Counted from the first letter of the stretch, positions 34,586 through 45,501 are shown. The stretch: 64,000 nt of DNA from Variovorax sp. dw_308 (GCF_019207085.1 NZ_JAATOM010000017.1:1-64000), one strand, 5' to 3'. The notes: a model not told the origin generated them from the letters alone. Made by a program: numbers and translations.

Positions 34586-34623
34586 GCCCTCACCCCAACC
34601 TTCTCCCCGAGGGGAGAGGGAGG
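34586..34623. repeat. REP-like palindrome between cysW and cysA
   Basis: CCCTCACCCCAACCTTCTCC followed by CCGAGGGGAGAGGGAGG, the same family as the elements in the MFS gene and purL. In the cysW-cysA spacer it could act as an mRNA stabiliser or attenuator. Confidence 0.75.
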
Positions 34624-34642
34624 AAGACCAGAGAGAAACATC

Positions 34643-35733
<1,091 letters not shown>

Positions 35734-35737
<4 letters not shown>

Positions 35738-36258
35738 TCGATTGGTTTTTTGGCGCACCGCGCCGCGCTTATGCGCTCATCTGCATCGCCTGCATCGGCA
35801 TGCTGGCCTTCGGCATGTACCTTCAGCACATCGTCGGCCTCGAGCCTTGCCCGATGTGCGTGGTGCAGCGCTACGCTTTGATCGGGGTCGGGGTATTCGC
35901 CGCGATCGCGGCGCTGAGCCATCGCAAGGGCCTGCAGTTGCCTTTCGCGCTGCTGGCATTGCTGTCGGCCATCGGTGGGGGCTTCACGGCTGCACGCCAG
36001 ACCTGGCTGCAATGGCATCCGCCGGAATACGTGAGCTGCGGCCGGGACATCTACGGAATGATCGAGAGCTTCCCGCTGCAACGCGCATTGCCCATGATCT
36101 TCAAGGGCAGCGGCGATTGCTCGAAGGTGGACTGGACCTTCCTCGGCCTGTCGATTGCCAACTGGTCCTTCATTTCGTTCGTGGTGTTCGGCTTGCTGCT
36201 GATCGTGTTGATTGCGCGCAGCTTTCGCCGCAGCCACTCGGCTTTCGCCACTGCCTGA
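35734..36258 (+). CDS. dsbB: Disulfide bond formation protein B
   Basis: A 174-aa four-helix inner-membrane protein. It has the quinone-side pair CPMC in LEPCPMCVVQRYAL and a second periplasmic cysteine pair (YVSCGRD and GSGDCSKVDW), as in DsbB, which reoxidises DsbA and passes electrons to ubiquinone. The start is a TTG that overlaps the cysA stop as TTGA, so expression is tied to sulfate uptake. This is a reasonable pairing, since both concern cysteine thiols, but I know of no fixed precedent. Confidence 0.9.
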
Positions 36259-36276
36259 ACTTTTCCAGAGGCACAC

Positions 36277-36303
36277 CAGCGGCGGCACTTCGGCCAGCCG
36301 CTG
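36277..36303. terminator. Hairpin between convergent dsbB and parA-like genes
   Basis: CAGCGGC / GCCGCTG, a 7-bp stem with a 13-nt loop that itself contains a GGC/GCC pair, lies in the 73-bp convergent gap. No T-tract follows, so terminator function is only suggested. Confidence 0.35.
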
Positions 36304-36331
36304 ATGTCGCCCCCGGCAGGAGCCCGCGTGC

Positions 36332-37024
36332 CTACAACGGCAGCGTGTCGAATGCCGCGTAGGCCGTCGCCAGCCAGGTCTTCACGCGCTGGCGTTCGAG
36401 CAGGCCCAGCGCGGCCGGGCCCGTCTTGTCGTTCACGGCCTTCCAGAAGCTGGTGTTCTGCGCGTCGATCTTGCGCATGCTGGTCTCGTGCAGGCGAGGC
36501 ATCGCAATGACCTGCGCGCCGGCGGCGGTCGCCTTGGACAGCGATTGCGAGCCGAGCAGCATGCCGAAGTCGCTGCCGCGGCCGTAGTTCTGCACCACGA
36601 TGTAGTTCGGCCGCGTGCCGAAGGTGTCGATCAGCGTGCCGAGCAGGTCGGTCGAGTCGCGGCCATCGTCCAGCACATGCCAGAAGTTGACGGCCACGCC
36701 GAGTTCCTTGAAGACGTCGAAGAGGTCCGATTCCTTGATCCAGCTCGACAGCGGCGCCAGCGTCTGCGCGGCCAGGTCGACGATCACGCTCTGGTTTGGA
36801 TTGGCTTCGAAGCCATTCACGATGGTGTCGAGCCCTTCGAAGCTGTCGACCACCACCGGCGAGGCAAAGCCCTCGTAGAAGCGCGTGAAGGAGCCGTGCG
36901 AGCGGTCGGTGTCGAAACCCACGAAAGGCCGGCTGCGATCGATGAAGTACTGCGCAAGCACCCGCGCCGTGACCGACTTGCCGACGCCGCCTTTTTCGCC
37001 GCCTATGAAATTGATGGAACTCAT
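36332..37024 (-). CDS. ParA/MinD-like P-loop ATPase
   Basis: A 230-aa cytoplasmic ATPase with a deviant Walker A, GGEKGGVGKS (residues about 8-17), the signature lysine of the ParA/MinD/StbB group. The switch region VIVDLAAQTLAPL aligns with Walker B, although the usual DxPP is altered to DLAAQ. No partner parB or parS-like repeats are seen, so this is an orphan with an unknown cargo. It is more similar in layout to StbB-like than to chromosomal ParA. Confidence 0.78.
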   Translation of the reverse strand: MSSINFIGGEKGGVGKSVTARVLAQYFIDRSRPFVGFDTDRSHGSFTRFYEGFASPVVVDSFEGLDTIVNGFEANPNQSVIVDLAAQTLAPLSSWIKESDLFDVFKELGVAVNFWHVLDDGRDSTDLLGTLIDTFGTRPNYIVVQNYGRGSDFGMLLGSQSLSKATAAGAQVIAMPRLHETSMRKIDAQNTSFWKAVNDKTGPAALGLLERQRVKTWLATAYAAFDTLPL

Positions 37025-37153
37025 GTGCTGGTGCCCAGGAAGATTGGTGTTTGTGGAGGGGGAGGAAAGTCGCGGGGCATTCTAGGAGCCGGCCCGCGCA
37101 CGGCGCTGTAAAAAACCGTGCCGGCATGCATCGATCGTGCCGGGCGGCGTTCC

Positions 37154-37951
37154 TCAGGGTTTGACCATCGCCAGAAATGGCGTGAGGCTGCCGAGCACGA
37201 AGTTCTGCCCGAAATCCAGCGCGGCCCGGCGGTACTTCTCGTCGGCCTGCGCGGCCATGAGGTCGAGCCGCGCCACCACTTTCGACAACTCGCGATCCGG
37301 CAGCAGGTTGCGGCCGCGGTCACTGATCTCGGTGGCCAGCAGCAGCGGCTGGCCGTCCGGGCCGGTCTTCGTCGTGATGAGCCACAGGGAGATCTCGACG
37401 TTGCGGGCCGCGCGATAGCTGTTCTCCGCATTGACGCCGTCGATCATGGTCTGGTCCCAGGTGTTGCCATTGGCTTCCTTGAGCATGCTGGCCCAGCCGA
37501 CTGCCAGCGCCGCCACGCGATCGCCCTGGTAGCCCTGCGGGGCGGTCTCGAAGGCCATGCGGATTGCGTCGATGCCCAGCGTGCCACGCAACTCGGGCAG
37601 CGGCGTTCCCTTCAGGATGGTGTCCCAGGTGCGCTGGATCGCATCCTCCGGGCTCCTGGCCCACTTGCGCCACTCGCGCGGATTGCGGCGGTAGAGCGAC
37701 AACTGCACACGGCGGATCGACTGCAGGTTGTCGCGAAATGCAAGGTTGGCGATGCGATTTGCGCCGGACTGGATCAACTCGCTGTTGCCGTACGGTTCGG
37801 CCCGTTCGGTGGAATTGATCATGCTGTTGCAGCCGGCCAGGCCGAAGGACGCGGCCGCGAGGCCCCACAGTGCGGCCCGGCGATGGAAAGGGGCTGATCC
37901 GACAGGCCGGCAAGGCATATCAGTTCTCATGCTCGCGGTGCGAAGGGCCAT
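37154..37951 (-). CDS. Lipoprotein of unknown function
   Basis: A protein of up to 265 aa with a Tat-like or Sec lipoprotein signal: twin arginine HRRAALWGLAAASFGLAGC gives lipobox LAGC. The mature domain is soluble and helical with no recognised motif (segments ANLAFRDNLQSIRRVQLSLY and KFRRAALDFGQNF-like). In-frame ATGs at 37951, 37930 and 37918 are all possible; 37918 would give the most typical signal length, and none has a clear ribosome binding site. Confidence 0.7.
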   Translation of the reverse strand: MALRTASMRTDMPCRPVGSAPFHRRAALWGLAAASFGLAGCNSMINSTERAEPYGNSELIQSGANRIANLAFRDNLQSIRRVQLSLYRRNPREWRKWARSPEDAIQRTWDTILKGTPLPELRGTLGIDAIRMAFETAPQGYQGDRVAALAVGWASMLKEANGNTWDQTMIDGVNAENSYRAARNVEISLWLITTKTGPDGQPLLLATEISDRGRNLLPDRELSKVVARLDLMAAQADEKYRRAALDFGQNFVLGSLTPFLAMVKP

Positions 37952-37969
37952 ACGAGCGGGGTCTGTTCG

Positions 37970-38050
37970 TGGGCACCCGCGGAGCCGGCTTTGCCGGGCC
38001 GCTGGGTGCGCCCCTTCGAGGGCGCGCGCCGCAGGCGCTTGGGGGTGTTA
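37970..38050. repeat. GC-rich repeat-like spacer upstream of smc
   Basis: The gap holds GAGCCGGCTTTGCCGGGCCG, then CTGGGTGCGCCCCTTCGAGG and GCGCGCGCCGCAGGCGCTTG, with GCCGGCTTTGCCGGGC and GCGCCC/GGGCGC inverted repeats. It resembles a dispersed sequence I associate with Comamonadaceae genomes, but only one copy is in this window, so family status is not demonstrated. Confidence 0.35.
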
Positions 38051-38141
38051 TCCATTTCTGCACGTTATCATCGTCGCCTTGCAAGGCAGCCGCTCAAGCT
38101 GTGCATTTTTCCTTACAAATCAACGTCTTGGCCGACTCGTC

Positions 38142-41100
38142 GTGCGCCTCAACTCCATCAAACTCTCCGGCTTCAAGTCGTTTGCCGAACCCACCAACTT
38201 CATGCTGCCCGGCCAACTGGTCGGCGTAGTGGGTCCCAATGGCTGCGGCAAGTCGAACATCATGGACGCGGTGCGCTGGGTGCTTGGCGAATCGCGCGCC
38301 TCCGAATTGCGCGGCGAATCGATGCAGGACGTGATCTTCAACGGCACGACCACCCGCAAGCAGGCCAGCCGCTCAAGCGTCGAACTGGTGTTCGACAACG
38401 CCGACCATCGCGCCGGCGGCCAATGGGCCCAATTCACTGAAATCGCGGTCAAGCGCGTGCTGACGCGCGACGGCACCTCCAGCTACTACATCAACAACCA
38501 GCCGGTGCGTCGCCGCGACGTGCAGGACGTGTTCCTCGGCACCGGCCTCGGCCCGCGCGCTTACGCGATCATCGGGCAGGGCACGATCAGCCGGATCATC
38601 GAATCGAAGCCAGAGGAACTGCGCCTCTTTCTCGAAGAAGCAGCCGGCGTCTCCAAGTACAAGGAGCGCCGCCGCGAGACCGAGAACCGCCTGGGTGACA
38701 CGCGCGAGAACCTCACGCGCGTGGAAGACATCCTGCGCGAACTCAACGCCAACCTGGAACGCCTGGAGAAGCAGGCCGAGGTGGCCGCGCGCTACAACAC
38801 GCTGAACGGCGACGTCACGCGCAAGCAGCACCAGTTGTGGCTGCTCAAGCGGACCGAAAGCGAGGCCGACCAGGCCAAGGTCAAGGCCGAGGCCGAACGG
38901 GCGATCAACGACCTCGAAAGCCGCACCGCCGACCTGCGCCATGTCGAGGCGGAACTGGAGACCGTGCGGCAGGCCCACTACGCGGCCGGCGACCACGTCA
39001 ACCAGGCCCAGGGCAAGCTCTACGAAGCCAGCGCCGAAGTCGGCCGGCTCGAAGGCGAGATCCGCTTCGTCGTCGAGGGCCGTGCCCGCGTCGAGCAGCG
39101 CCTGCTGCAGTTGCGCGAGCAGATCGGCCAATGGGGCACGCGCCGTGAAGACGCCGCGGCCGAGATCGAGACCCTGGCCGGCCAGGGCGTCGATGCCGAG
39201 GAGCAGGCCATCCTGCTGGCTGCGCAACTCGAGGAACACGATGCGCGCCTGCCCGAACTCGAAGAGGCCCAGCAGCGCGCACAGGACGAGGCCAATGCCC
39301 AGCGCGGCAGCGTGGTCCAGGTCCAGCAGCAGATCCAGGTTCTCGCCGCCGACCAGCGCAACATCGACGAACAGACGCGCCAATTGCAGCAACGCAGCGA
39401 GCGCCTGCGCAACGACCAACGCTCACTCGACGCGCCCGACGAAGCCAGGCTTGCCGACCTCCAGGAGCAACTGGAAGCAGCCCAGGAGGCGGCGAGCGAA
39501 GCCGAGGCCCGGCTGCATGACTTGCAGGAGCAGGTTCCGCAACTCGACGACGACCGCCGCACGCGCCAGCAGGCCGTCAACACCGAGGGCGGCCGGCTCA
39601 CCGAGTTCTCGGCCCGCCTCGAAGCGCTCAAGGCATTGCAGGAAAAGGTCAAGACCGACGGCAAGCTCGCACCTTGGCTCGCGAAGCATGGCCTCGATGG
39701 CCTGCAGGGCCTGTGGAGTCGCATCCACATCGAGCAGGGTTGGGAGAACGCGCTTGAATCGGCGCTGCGCGAACGCATGGGCGCGCTCGAAGTCAGCCGC
39801 CTGGACATGGTCCGCGCCTTTGGCAACGATGCGCCTCCGGCCAAGCTGGCCTTCTACAGCCCGCCCAGCGCGGGCGTCGCACCAGACGCATCAGAACTGC
39901 CGCGCCTGTCCGACCTGCTGCGCTTGAACGATGCCGGCCTGCAGGCCCTGCTGGTCGACTGGCTGCACGGCTGCTTCACCGCGGGGAACCTCGACGACGC
40001 GCTGGCGCAGCGCAATCGCCTCAAGTCCGGCGAAGTGATCTACGTGAAGAGTGGCCATGCGGTGTCCGCGCACGGCGTGAGCTTCTACGCGCAGGATTCG
40101 GAGCAGGCCGGCCTGTTGGCGCGCCAGCAGGAAATGGAGAACCTGGAGCGCCAGATCCGCGCGCAGGCCCTGATCAGCGACGAAGCCCGTACCGCCCTGG
40201 TGCGCGCCGAGGCCGCTTACGGCGATGCCGCATCGCGCCTGGTCACGGCGCGACGCGAATCCGCCGAAACCCGGTCGCGTGCGCATGAACTGCAGGTCGA
40301 GAACTTGCGCCTGACCCAACTGGCGGAACAGGCGCGCGCCCGCAGCCAGCAACTCGCCAGCGACCTCGGCGAAGTCGATGCGCAACTGGAAGAGTTGCAG
40401 GAACGCCGCATCGCCGCCGAAGCGCGCTTCGAGGAACTGGACTTGCAACTGGCGGACAGCCAGGAGCGCCACGCGCAACTCGATGAGCGCGTGATCGAAG
40501 CCGCGCGCCGGCTTTCCGCGAGCCGCGAGCAGCACCGCAGCCTGGAGCGGCAGGCTCAGGAAGCGACGTTCTCGCAGCGCACGCTGGAAGCGCGTCGCGG
40601 CGAGCTGAGCCGCGCGATCGAAACCGCCACTCAGCAATCGGTGGCGCTGGCCGAAGAGCAGGAGCGCGCACAGGGCGAGCTGACCCGGCTGTCCGACGCC
40701 GCGGCGCAAGCCGGCCTGCAGGATGCCCTGGCCCTCAAGCTCGAACGCGAAGCCTCGCTGGGCGCCATGCGCAGCCAGTACGACGACCTCACCATCAAGC
40801 TGCGCGCCAGCGACGAACGCCGCCTGCGGCTCGAACGCGAGCTGGAGCCCCTGCGCAGCCGCATCACCGAATTCCAGTTGAAGGAACAGGCCGCGCGCCT
40901 CGGCTTCGAGCAATACGCGCAGCTGCTGATCGACGCACAGGCCGACATCGAGGCCGTCGCGTTGTCGATCGAGACCGACAAGGTGCGCCTCACCGGGCTG
41001 CAAGGTGAAATCGACCGGCTTCATCGCGAAGTGGCGGCGCTCGGCGCGGTGAACCTCGCGGCGCTCGATGAACTTGCCATCGCCAGCGAACGCAAGACCT

Positions 41101-41657
41101 TCCTCGACGCCCAGTCGGCCGACCTCAACGAAGCCATCGGCACGCTGGAGGACGCCATCCGCAAGATCGACGGCGAGACGCGCGAACTGCTCGGCGGCAC
41201 CTTCAAGATCGTCAACGAGCACTTCAGCCGCATGTTCCCCGAGCTGTTCGGCGGCGGCACGGCCCGGCTCATGATGACCGGCGATGAGATCCTCGATTCC
41301 GGCGTGCAGGTGATGGCCCAGCCGCCCGGCAAGAAGAACCAGACCATCCACCTGCTCTCGGGCGGCGAGAAAGCGCTCACCGCCATCGCGCTGGTGTTCG
41401 CCATCTTCCAGCTCAACCCCGCACCTTTCTGCCTGCTCGACGAAGTGGATGCGCCGCTCGACGACGCGAACACCGAGCGCTATGCCAAACTCGTCACTGC
41501 CATGAGCCGCGAAACCCAATTCCTCTTCATCAGCCACAACAAGATCGCCATGGAAATGGCCGAACAACTCATCGGCGTCACGATGCAGGAGCAAGGCGTC
41601 TCGCGCATCGTCGCCGTCGATATGGAGGCCGCGAAGTCGATGGCTGAAATGGCATGA
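38142..41657 (+). CDS. smc: Chromosome segregation protein SMC
   Basis: A 1171-aa condensin ATPase. The N-terminal head has GPNGCGKSN (Walker A, about 32-40); the QGTISRIIESKPEELR region follows; long coiled coils run from about 165 to 500 and 665 to 1010 with a hinge between; the C-terminal head has LLSGGEKALTAIALVFA and the Walker B FCLLDEVDAPLDDAN. It compacts and segregates chromosomes with ScpAB. The start is a GTG at 38142, where homologous MRLNSIKLSGFKSF-type sequence begins. It overlaps zipA by four bases. Confidence 0.95.
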   Translation: MRLNSIKLSGFKSFAEPTNFMLPGQLVGVVGPNGCGKSNIMDAVRWVLGESRASELRGESMQDVIFNGTTTRKQASRSSVELVFDNADHRAGGQWAQFTEIAVKRVLTRDGTSSYYINNQPVRRRDVQDVFLGTGLGPRAYAIIGQGTISRIIESKPEELRLFLEEAAGVSKYKERRRETENRLGDTRENLTRVEDILRELNANLERLEKQAEVAARYNTLNGDVTRKQHQLWLLKRTESEADQAKVKAEAERAINDLESRTADLRHVEAELETVRQAHYAAGDHVNQAQGKLYEASAEVGRLEGEIRFVVEGRARVEQRLLQLREQIGQWGTRREDAAAEIETLAGQGVDAEEQAILLAAQLEEHDARLPELEEAQQRAQDEANAQRGSVVQVQQQIQVLAADQRNIDEQTRQLQQRSERLRNDQRSLDAPDEARLADLQEQLEAAQEAASEAEARLHDLQEQVPQLDDDRRTRQQAVNTEGGRLTEFSARLEALKALQEKVKTDGKLAPWLAKHGLDGLQGLWSRIHIEQGWENALESALRERMGALEVSRLDMVRAFGNDAPPAKLAFYSPPSAGVAPDASELPRLSDLLRLNDAGLQALLVDWLHGCFTAGNLDDALAQRNRLKSGEVIYVKSGHAVSAHGVSFYAQDSEQAGLLARQQEMENLERQIRAQALISDEARTALVRAEAAYGDAASRLVTARRESAETRSRAHELQVENLRLTQLAEQARARSQQLASDLGEVDAQLEELQERRIAAEARFEELDLQLADSQERHAQLDERVIEAARRLSASREQHRSLERQAQEATFSQRTLEARRGELSRAIETATQQSVALAEEQERAQGELTRLSDAAAQAGLQDALALKLEREASLGAMRSQYDDLTIKLRASDERRLRLERELEPLRSRITEFQLKEQAARLGFEQYAQLLIDAQADIEAVALSIETDKVRLTGLQGEIDRLHREVAALGAVNLAALDELAIASERKTFLDAQSADLNEAIGTLEDAIRKIDGETRELLGGTFKIVNEHFSRMFPELFGGGTARLMMTGDEILDSGVQVMAQPPGKKNQTIHLLSGGEKALTAIALVFAIFQLNPAPFCLLDEVDAPLDDANTERYAKLVTAMSRETQFLFISHNKIAMEMAEQLIGVTMQEQGVSRIVAVDMEAAKSMAEMA

Positions 41658-42751
41658 GCAATTTGACGGTTGCCCTTGCCATCCTGGGCGGCCTCGTGCT
41701 CGCCGCGGTGGTTGGCTACAACGCCTGGATGTCGCGCCGCAACGCGCCGAAGCAGCCCGACGCCTCGACGCAGCCAGCGCCATTGGAAGGTGTGCCGGGG
41801 TCGAACTTCGGCACCGAGCCGGTGCTGCACCTCGACCCGCACCACGCGCCCGGCGGCGATCGCCATGAGCCCTTGTTCGACCCGGACCTGCCGCCACCGA
41901 GCGGCCTGACTGCCTCCACCGCCGACAAGCGCGGCGGCCTCGACCCCCTGATCGACGTGATCGCGCCGGTGTCGCTCGACGGCCTGGCCTCCGGCGATGC
42001 GGCCTTGGCCGCCATGCCGGCCACGCGACGCGCCGGCAGCAAGCCGGTGGCCGTCGAAGGACTCAACGAACACACGGCCAACTGGGAGCAGCCTGTTCCT
42101 GGCCAGCGCTACGGCGCTTTCCAGGTCGGCGTGCAACTGGCCAACCGCACCGGCGCGCTCAACGAGATCGAATACTCCGAATTCGTCGTCAAGGCGCAAG
42201 CCTTCGCCGACATGGTCAGCGGCGCGCCCGAGTTCCCCGAGATGCTCGACGAGGTGGCGCGCGCCCGCGAACTCGACCAGTTCGCCAGCGCGCACGATGC
42301 GCAGCTCGGCTTCGTGCTGCGCGCCCTGCATGCCGCGTGGAGCCCGGGCTACGTGCAGCAGAGCGCGGCGCGGCACGGTTTTGTCGCCGGGATGATTCCG
42401 GGCCGCATGGTCCTGCCCACCAGCGAACCTGGCTTGCCGCCGATCCTCGGCCTCTCGTTCGACACCCAGGCCGCGCTCGCTGACGATCCGGCGCAGTCCG
42501 CCATCCGCGAACTCACCTTGAGCCTCGACGTGCCGCAAGTCGACCGCAGCGAACGGCCTTTCGAGCGCATGCGCGAGGTGGCTGCGGCGCTGGCACGCGA
42601 GATGGACGGCGTGGTGACGGACGGCGACGGCCAGTTGCTGCGAGACGAGATCATGGACGTGATCGGCACTGACCTCGAGCAGCTCTACGACACGCTCGAT
42701 TCGCGCGAGCTTTCCGCCGGTTCGGGCCTGGCGCGGCGGCTGTTCAGCTAG
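41654..42751 (+). CDS. zipA: Cell division protein ZipA (FtsZ-binding) homologue
   Basis: A 365-aa protein with an N-terminal membrane segment (LTVALAILGGLVLAAVVGYN), a Pro-rich variable linker and a C-terminal FtsZ-binding domain (about 220-360; FVLRALHAAWSPGYVQQSAA, LGLSFDTQAAL). It tethers FtsZ to the membrane. The smc-zipA-ligA order is standard in this group. ATGA overlap with smc indicates coupling. The sequence diverges from E. coli ZipA, as is normal in betaproteobacteria. Confidence 0.85.
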   Translation: MSNLTVALAILGGLVLAAVVGYNAWMSRRNAPKQPDASTQPAPLEGVPGSNFGTEPVLHLDPHHAPGGDRHEPLFDPDLPPPSGLTASTADKRGGLDPLIDVIAPVSLDGLASGDAALAAMPATRRAGSKPVAVEGLNEHTANWEQPVPGQRYGAFQVGVQLANRTGALNEIEYSEFVVKAQAFADMVSGAPEFPEMLDEVARARELDQFASAHDAQLGFVLRALHAAWSPGYVQQSAARHGFVAGMIPGRMVLPTSEPGLPPILGLSFDTQAALADDPAQSAIRELTLSLDVPQVDRSERPFERMREVAAALAREMDGVVTDGDGQLLRDEIMDVIGTDLEQLYDTLDSRELSAGSGLARRLFS

Positions 42752-42848
42752 GGCCAGCGCGTACGGGTTGCAGCCGGCTTCGACGTTGTCGTGGCGCTGC
42801 ACCGCAGCCACGATCTGGATCCCCGACAATCTTGCAGACGATTCCGAC

Positions 42849-44933
42849 ATGACCCCACCCAACAAGCAGTCGGCAACCGACGAGGCCGCGAGCCTGCGAT
42901 CGAAGCTGCGCCACCACGCGCACCTCTACTACGTGCTCGACGCGCCCGAGCTTCCGGACGCGGAGTACGACAAGCTGTTCCAGCGCCTGCAAGCCATCGA
43001 GGCCGAGCACCCTGAACTGCGGACGCCCGATTCACCGACCTTGCGCGTCGGCGGCAAGGTGCTCGATGGCTTCATCAAGGTGCGCCACAAGGTGCCGATG
43101 CTGTCGATCCGCACGGAGACCGACATCACCGCCGGCGGCGCCAGCGCCTTCGACGCGCGCGTGCGTCGTGAACTGGGGCTCGCGGAGGACGCGCCACCCA
43201 TCGAATACATCTGCGAGCTCAAGTTCGACGGCCTTGCGATGAACCTGCGCTATGAAGACGGCGTGCTGGTGCAGGCCGCCACGCGTGGCGACGGCGAGGT
43301 GGGCGAGGACGTCACGCAGAACATTCGCACCATCCAGCAGATACCGCTGCGCCTGCAGGGCGATGCGCCTCCCGTGGTGGAAGTGCGCGGCGAGGTCTAC
43401 ATGCGCCGCGACCAGTTCGAGGCGCTGAACGAGCGCCAGCGCGAGAAGATCGCTGCCGGGCAGAAGAACGAGAAGGTGTTCGTCAATCCGCGCAATGCAG
43501 CGGCCGGCGCCGTGCGTCAGCTCGATCCGGCGATTGCGGCGGCGCGCCCGTTGAGCTTCTTCGCCTATGGGCTCGGCGAAGTCACGCCAGCCGAACAAGG
43601 CGGCCCGGATTGCGCGACCCAGTTCGATTGGCTGCAGCAGTTCGCGGCCTGGGGATTCCCGGTCGCGACACAGACGCAACGCGCGCTCGGCGCCGCGGCA
43701 TTGGTGGCGTTCCACGAGGCAATGGGCCGTGCGCGCGATGGCTTGCCGTATGACATCGACGGCGTGGTCTACAAGGTCGACAGCCTGGCGCTGCAGCGGC
43801 AACTCGGCTTCGTCTCTCGCGAGCCGCGCTGGGCGGTGGCCCACAAGTACCCGGCGCAGGAGCAACTCACCGAAGTGCTGGCCATCGACATCCAGGTCGG
43901 CCGCACCGGCAAGCTCACGCCGGTGGCCAAGCTGGCGCCGGTGTTCGTCGGCGGCGTGACTGTCACCAATGCCACGCTCCACAATGAGGACGAGGCGCGC
44001 CGCAAGGACGTGCGCGTGGGCGACACGGTCATCGTGCGGCGCGCCGGCGACGTGATTCCCGAAGTGGTCGGCGTGGTGGCGGAGAGCATCGCGAAGCCGG
44101 GCGACCAGCGCGGCGCCATCTTCACGATGCCGCACAAGTGCCCGGTCTGCGGCTCGGATGCGGTGCGCGAGGAGGGCGAGGCCGACTACCGTTGCACCGG
44201 TGGATTGTTCTGCGGCGCCCAGCGCAAGGAGGCGATCCTGCATTTCGCGGCGCGCCGCGCGGTGGAAGTCGAGGGGCTCGGCGACAAGCTGGTCGAACAA
44301 CTGGTCGACGCCAACCTGATCCGCACCTTGCCGGACCTCTACAAGCTCGGTTTCACCACGCTGGTCGGGCTCGACCGCATGGCCGAGAAGTCGGCGAAGA
44401 ACATTGTCGAGGCGCTGGAGAAGTCGAAGACGACGACCTTGAACCGCTTCTTGTTCGGCCTCGGCATCCGCCATGTCGGCGAGAGCACGGCCAAGGACCT
44501 GGCCAAGCATTTCGGCAAGCTCGACGCGATCATGGACGCGACCGAGGAACAACTGCTCGAGGTCAACGACGTCGGCCCGGTGGTTGCGCAAAGCCTGCGC
44601 ACCTTTTTCGACCAGGCCCACAACCGCGAAGTGGTCGAACAATTGCGTGCCTGCGGCCTGCAGTGGGAAGAGGGCGAGCCCGCGGCGCGCGCGCCCAAAC
44701 CGCTCGCGGGCACGACCTTCGTTATCACCGGCACTCTTCCTACGCTCGGCCGTGACGAAGCCAAGGACAAGTTGGAAGCAGCCGGTGCCAAGGTTTCGGG
44801 CTCCGTCAGCAAGAAGACGACGTATGTCGTGGCAGGCGCCGAAGCAGGCAGCAAGCTCGACAAGGCGCGTGAACTCGGTGTCGAAGTGATCGACGAAGCA
44901 CGAATGCTCGAAATGTTGGCAAAGCCGGATTGA
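42849..44933 (+). CDS. ligA: NAD-dependent DNA ligase LigA
   Basis: A 694-aa DNA ligase, normal length. Domains in order: Ia (HHAHLYYVLDAPELPDAEYD), adenylation with active-site Lys in ICELKFDGLA, OB fold (GRTGKLTPVAKLAPV), C4 zinc finger starting CPVCGSDAV, HhH repeats (GIRHVGESTAKDLA) and a C-terminal BRCT (LAGTTFVITGTLPTLGR). It seals nicks in replication and repair using NAD+. An essential gene; no anomalies were seen. Confidence 0.95.
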   Translation: MTPPNKQSATDEAASLRSKLRHHAHLYYVLDAPELPDAEYDKLFQRLQAIEAEHPELRTPDSPTLRVGGKVLDGFIKVRHKVPMLSIRTETDITAGGASAFDARVRRELGLAEDAPPIEYICELKFDGLAMNLRYEDGVLVQAATRGDGEVGEDVTQNIRTIQQIPLRLQGDAPPVVEVRGEVYMRRDQFEALNERQREKIAAGQKNEKVFVNPRNAAAGAVRQLDPAIAAARPLSFFAYGLGEVTPAEQGGPDCATQFDWLQQFAAWGFPVATQTQRALGAAALVAFHEAMGRARDGLPYDIDGVVYKVDSLALQRQLGFVSREPRWAVAHKYPAQEQLTEVLAIDIQVGRTGKLTPVAKLAPVFVGGVTVTNATLHNEDEARRKDVRVGDTVIVRRAGDVIPEVVGVVAESIAKPGDQRGAIFTMPHKCPVCGSDAVREEGEADYRCTGGLFCGAQRKEAILHFAARRAVEVEGLGDKLVEQLVDANLIRTLPDLYKLGFTTLVGLDRMAEKSAKNIVEALEKSKTTTLNRFLFGLGIRHVGESTAKDLAKHFGKLDAIMDATEEQLLEVNDVGPVVAQSLRTFFDQAHNREVVEQLRACGLQWEEGEPAARAPKPLAGTTFVITGTLPTLGRDEAKDKLEAAGAKVSGSVSKKTTYVVAGAEAGSKLDKARELGVEVIDEARMLEMLAKPD

Positions 44934-45023
44934 GGTTTACCCCGGGTTTACCTCGCGCCACCCTGGTGCGGTCAACAGTGACGGCGCCGGGCCGTTGAAC
45001 AGGTTGACCAGGAGGCATTTGCC

Positions 45024-45470
45024 ATGAACAGAATTCGATTCCTTGCATTGTTGGCCGCGGTGGGTGCAGCGGCTGCGCTGACCGGGTGCGTGGCGCCGGG
45101 CTACTACTACGGCGACCAGGGCTACGGACAGCCTTACTACGGAGAACCCGGCCCGGTGGTCGTCGCGCCGCCGGTGACGGTTGGCGTCGGCGTTGGCGGT
45201 TATTGGGGCGGCGGTGGCGGTTACTACGACCGTGGCTATTACGGCCGTCCTGCCTACCGGCCCGGGTACGCGCCGGGCCCTGCGCCACATCCGGGATATG
45301 GCCCGGGGAATGCACCGCGTCCCGGCTATGGCCAAGGTTATGCGCGGCAGGGCCCCGGTCCTGCCCAGGGTGGCCCTCGCCAGGCCCCGCCAAGGCAGCC
45401 AGGTTGGCAGACTGGCGGGGAGCGGGTGATCCAGGGACCGGTGGGTGCTGAGCATCCCTCGGGTCCGTGA
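45024..45470 (+). CDS. Gly/Tyr/Pro-rich small lipoprotein
   Basis: A 148-aa protein with lipoprotein signal MNRIRFLALLAAVGAAAALT and Cys22 in the lipobox LTGC. The mature part is low-complexity (YYYGDQGYGQPYYGEPG, and GGYWGGGGGYYDRGYY), probably disordered and outer-membrane or periplasm anchored. AGGAGG lies 8 nt before the ATG. Similar proteins are common in Burkholderiales with no known role. Confidence 0.75.
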   Translation: MNRIRFLALLAAVGAAAALTGCVAPGYYYGDQGYGQPYYGEPGPVVVAPPVTVGVGVGGYWGGGGGYYDRGYYGRPAYRPGYAPGPAPHPGYGPGNAPRPGYGQGYARQGPGPAQGGPRQAPPRQPGWQTGGERVIQGPVGAEHPSGP

Positions 45471-45501
45471 TTTGCGGAACGTCCCTCGCGATAATCGACA
45501 G

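Noticed and set aside
36332..37024. Plasmid or chromosome partition locus
   Set aside because: The ParA-like gene has no ParB partner and no parS-like repeats nearby; it is on a chromosomal stretch beside smc.
39891..41897. 668-codon minus-strand frame over smc/zipA, and similar ones over ligA and the cys permeases
   Set aside because: Antisense shadows of clearly identified essential genes.
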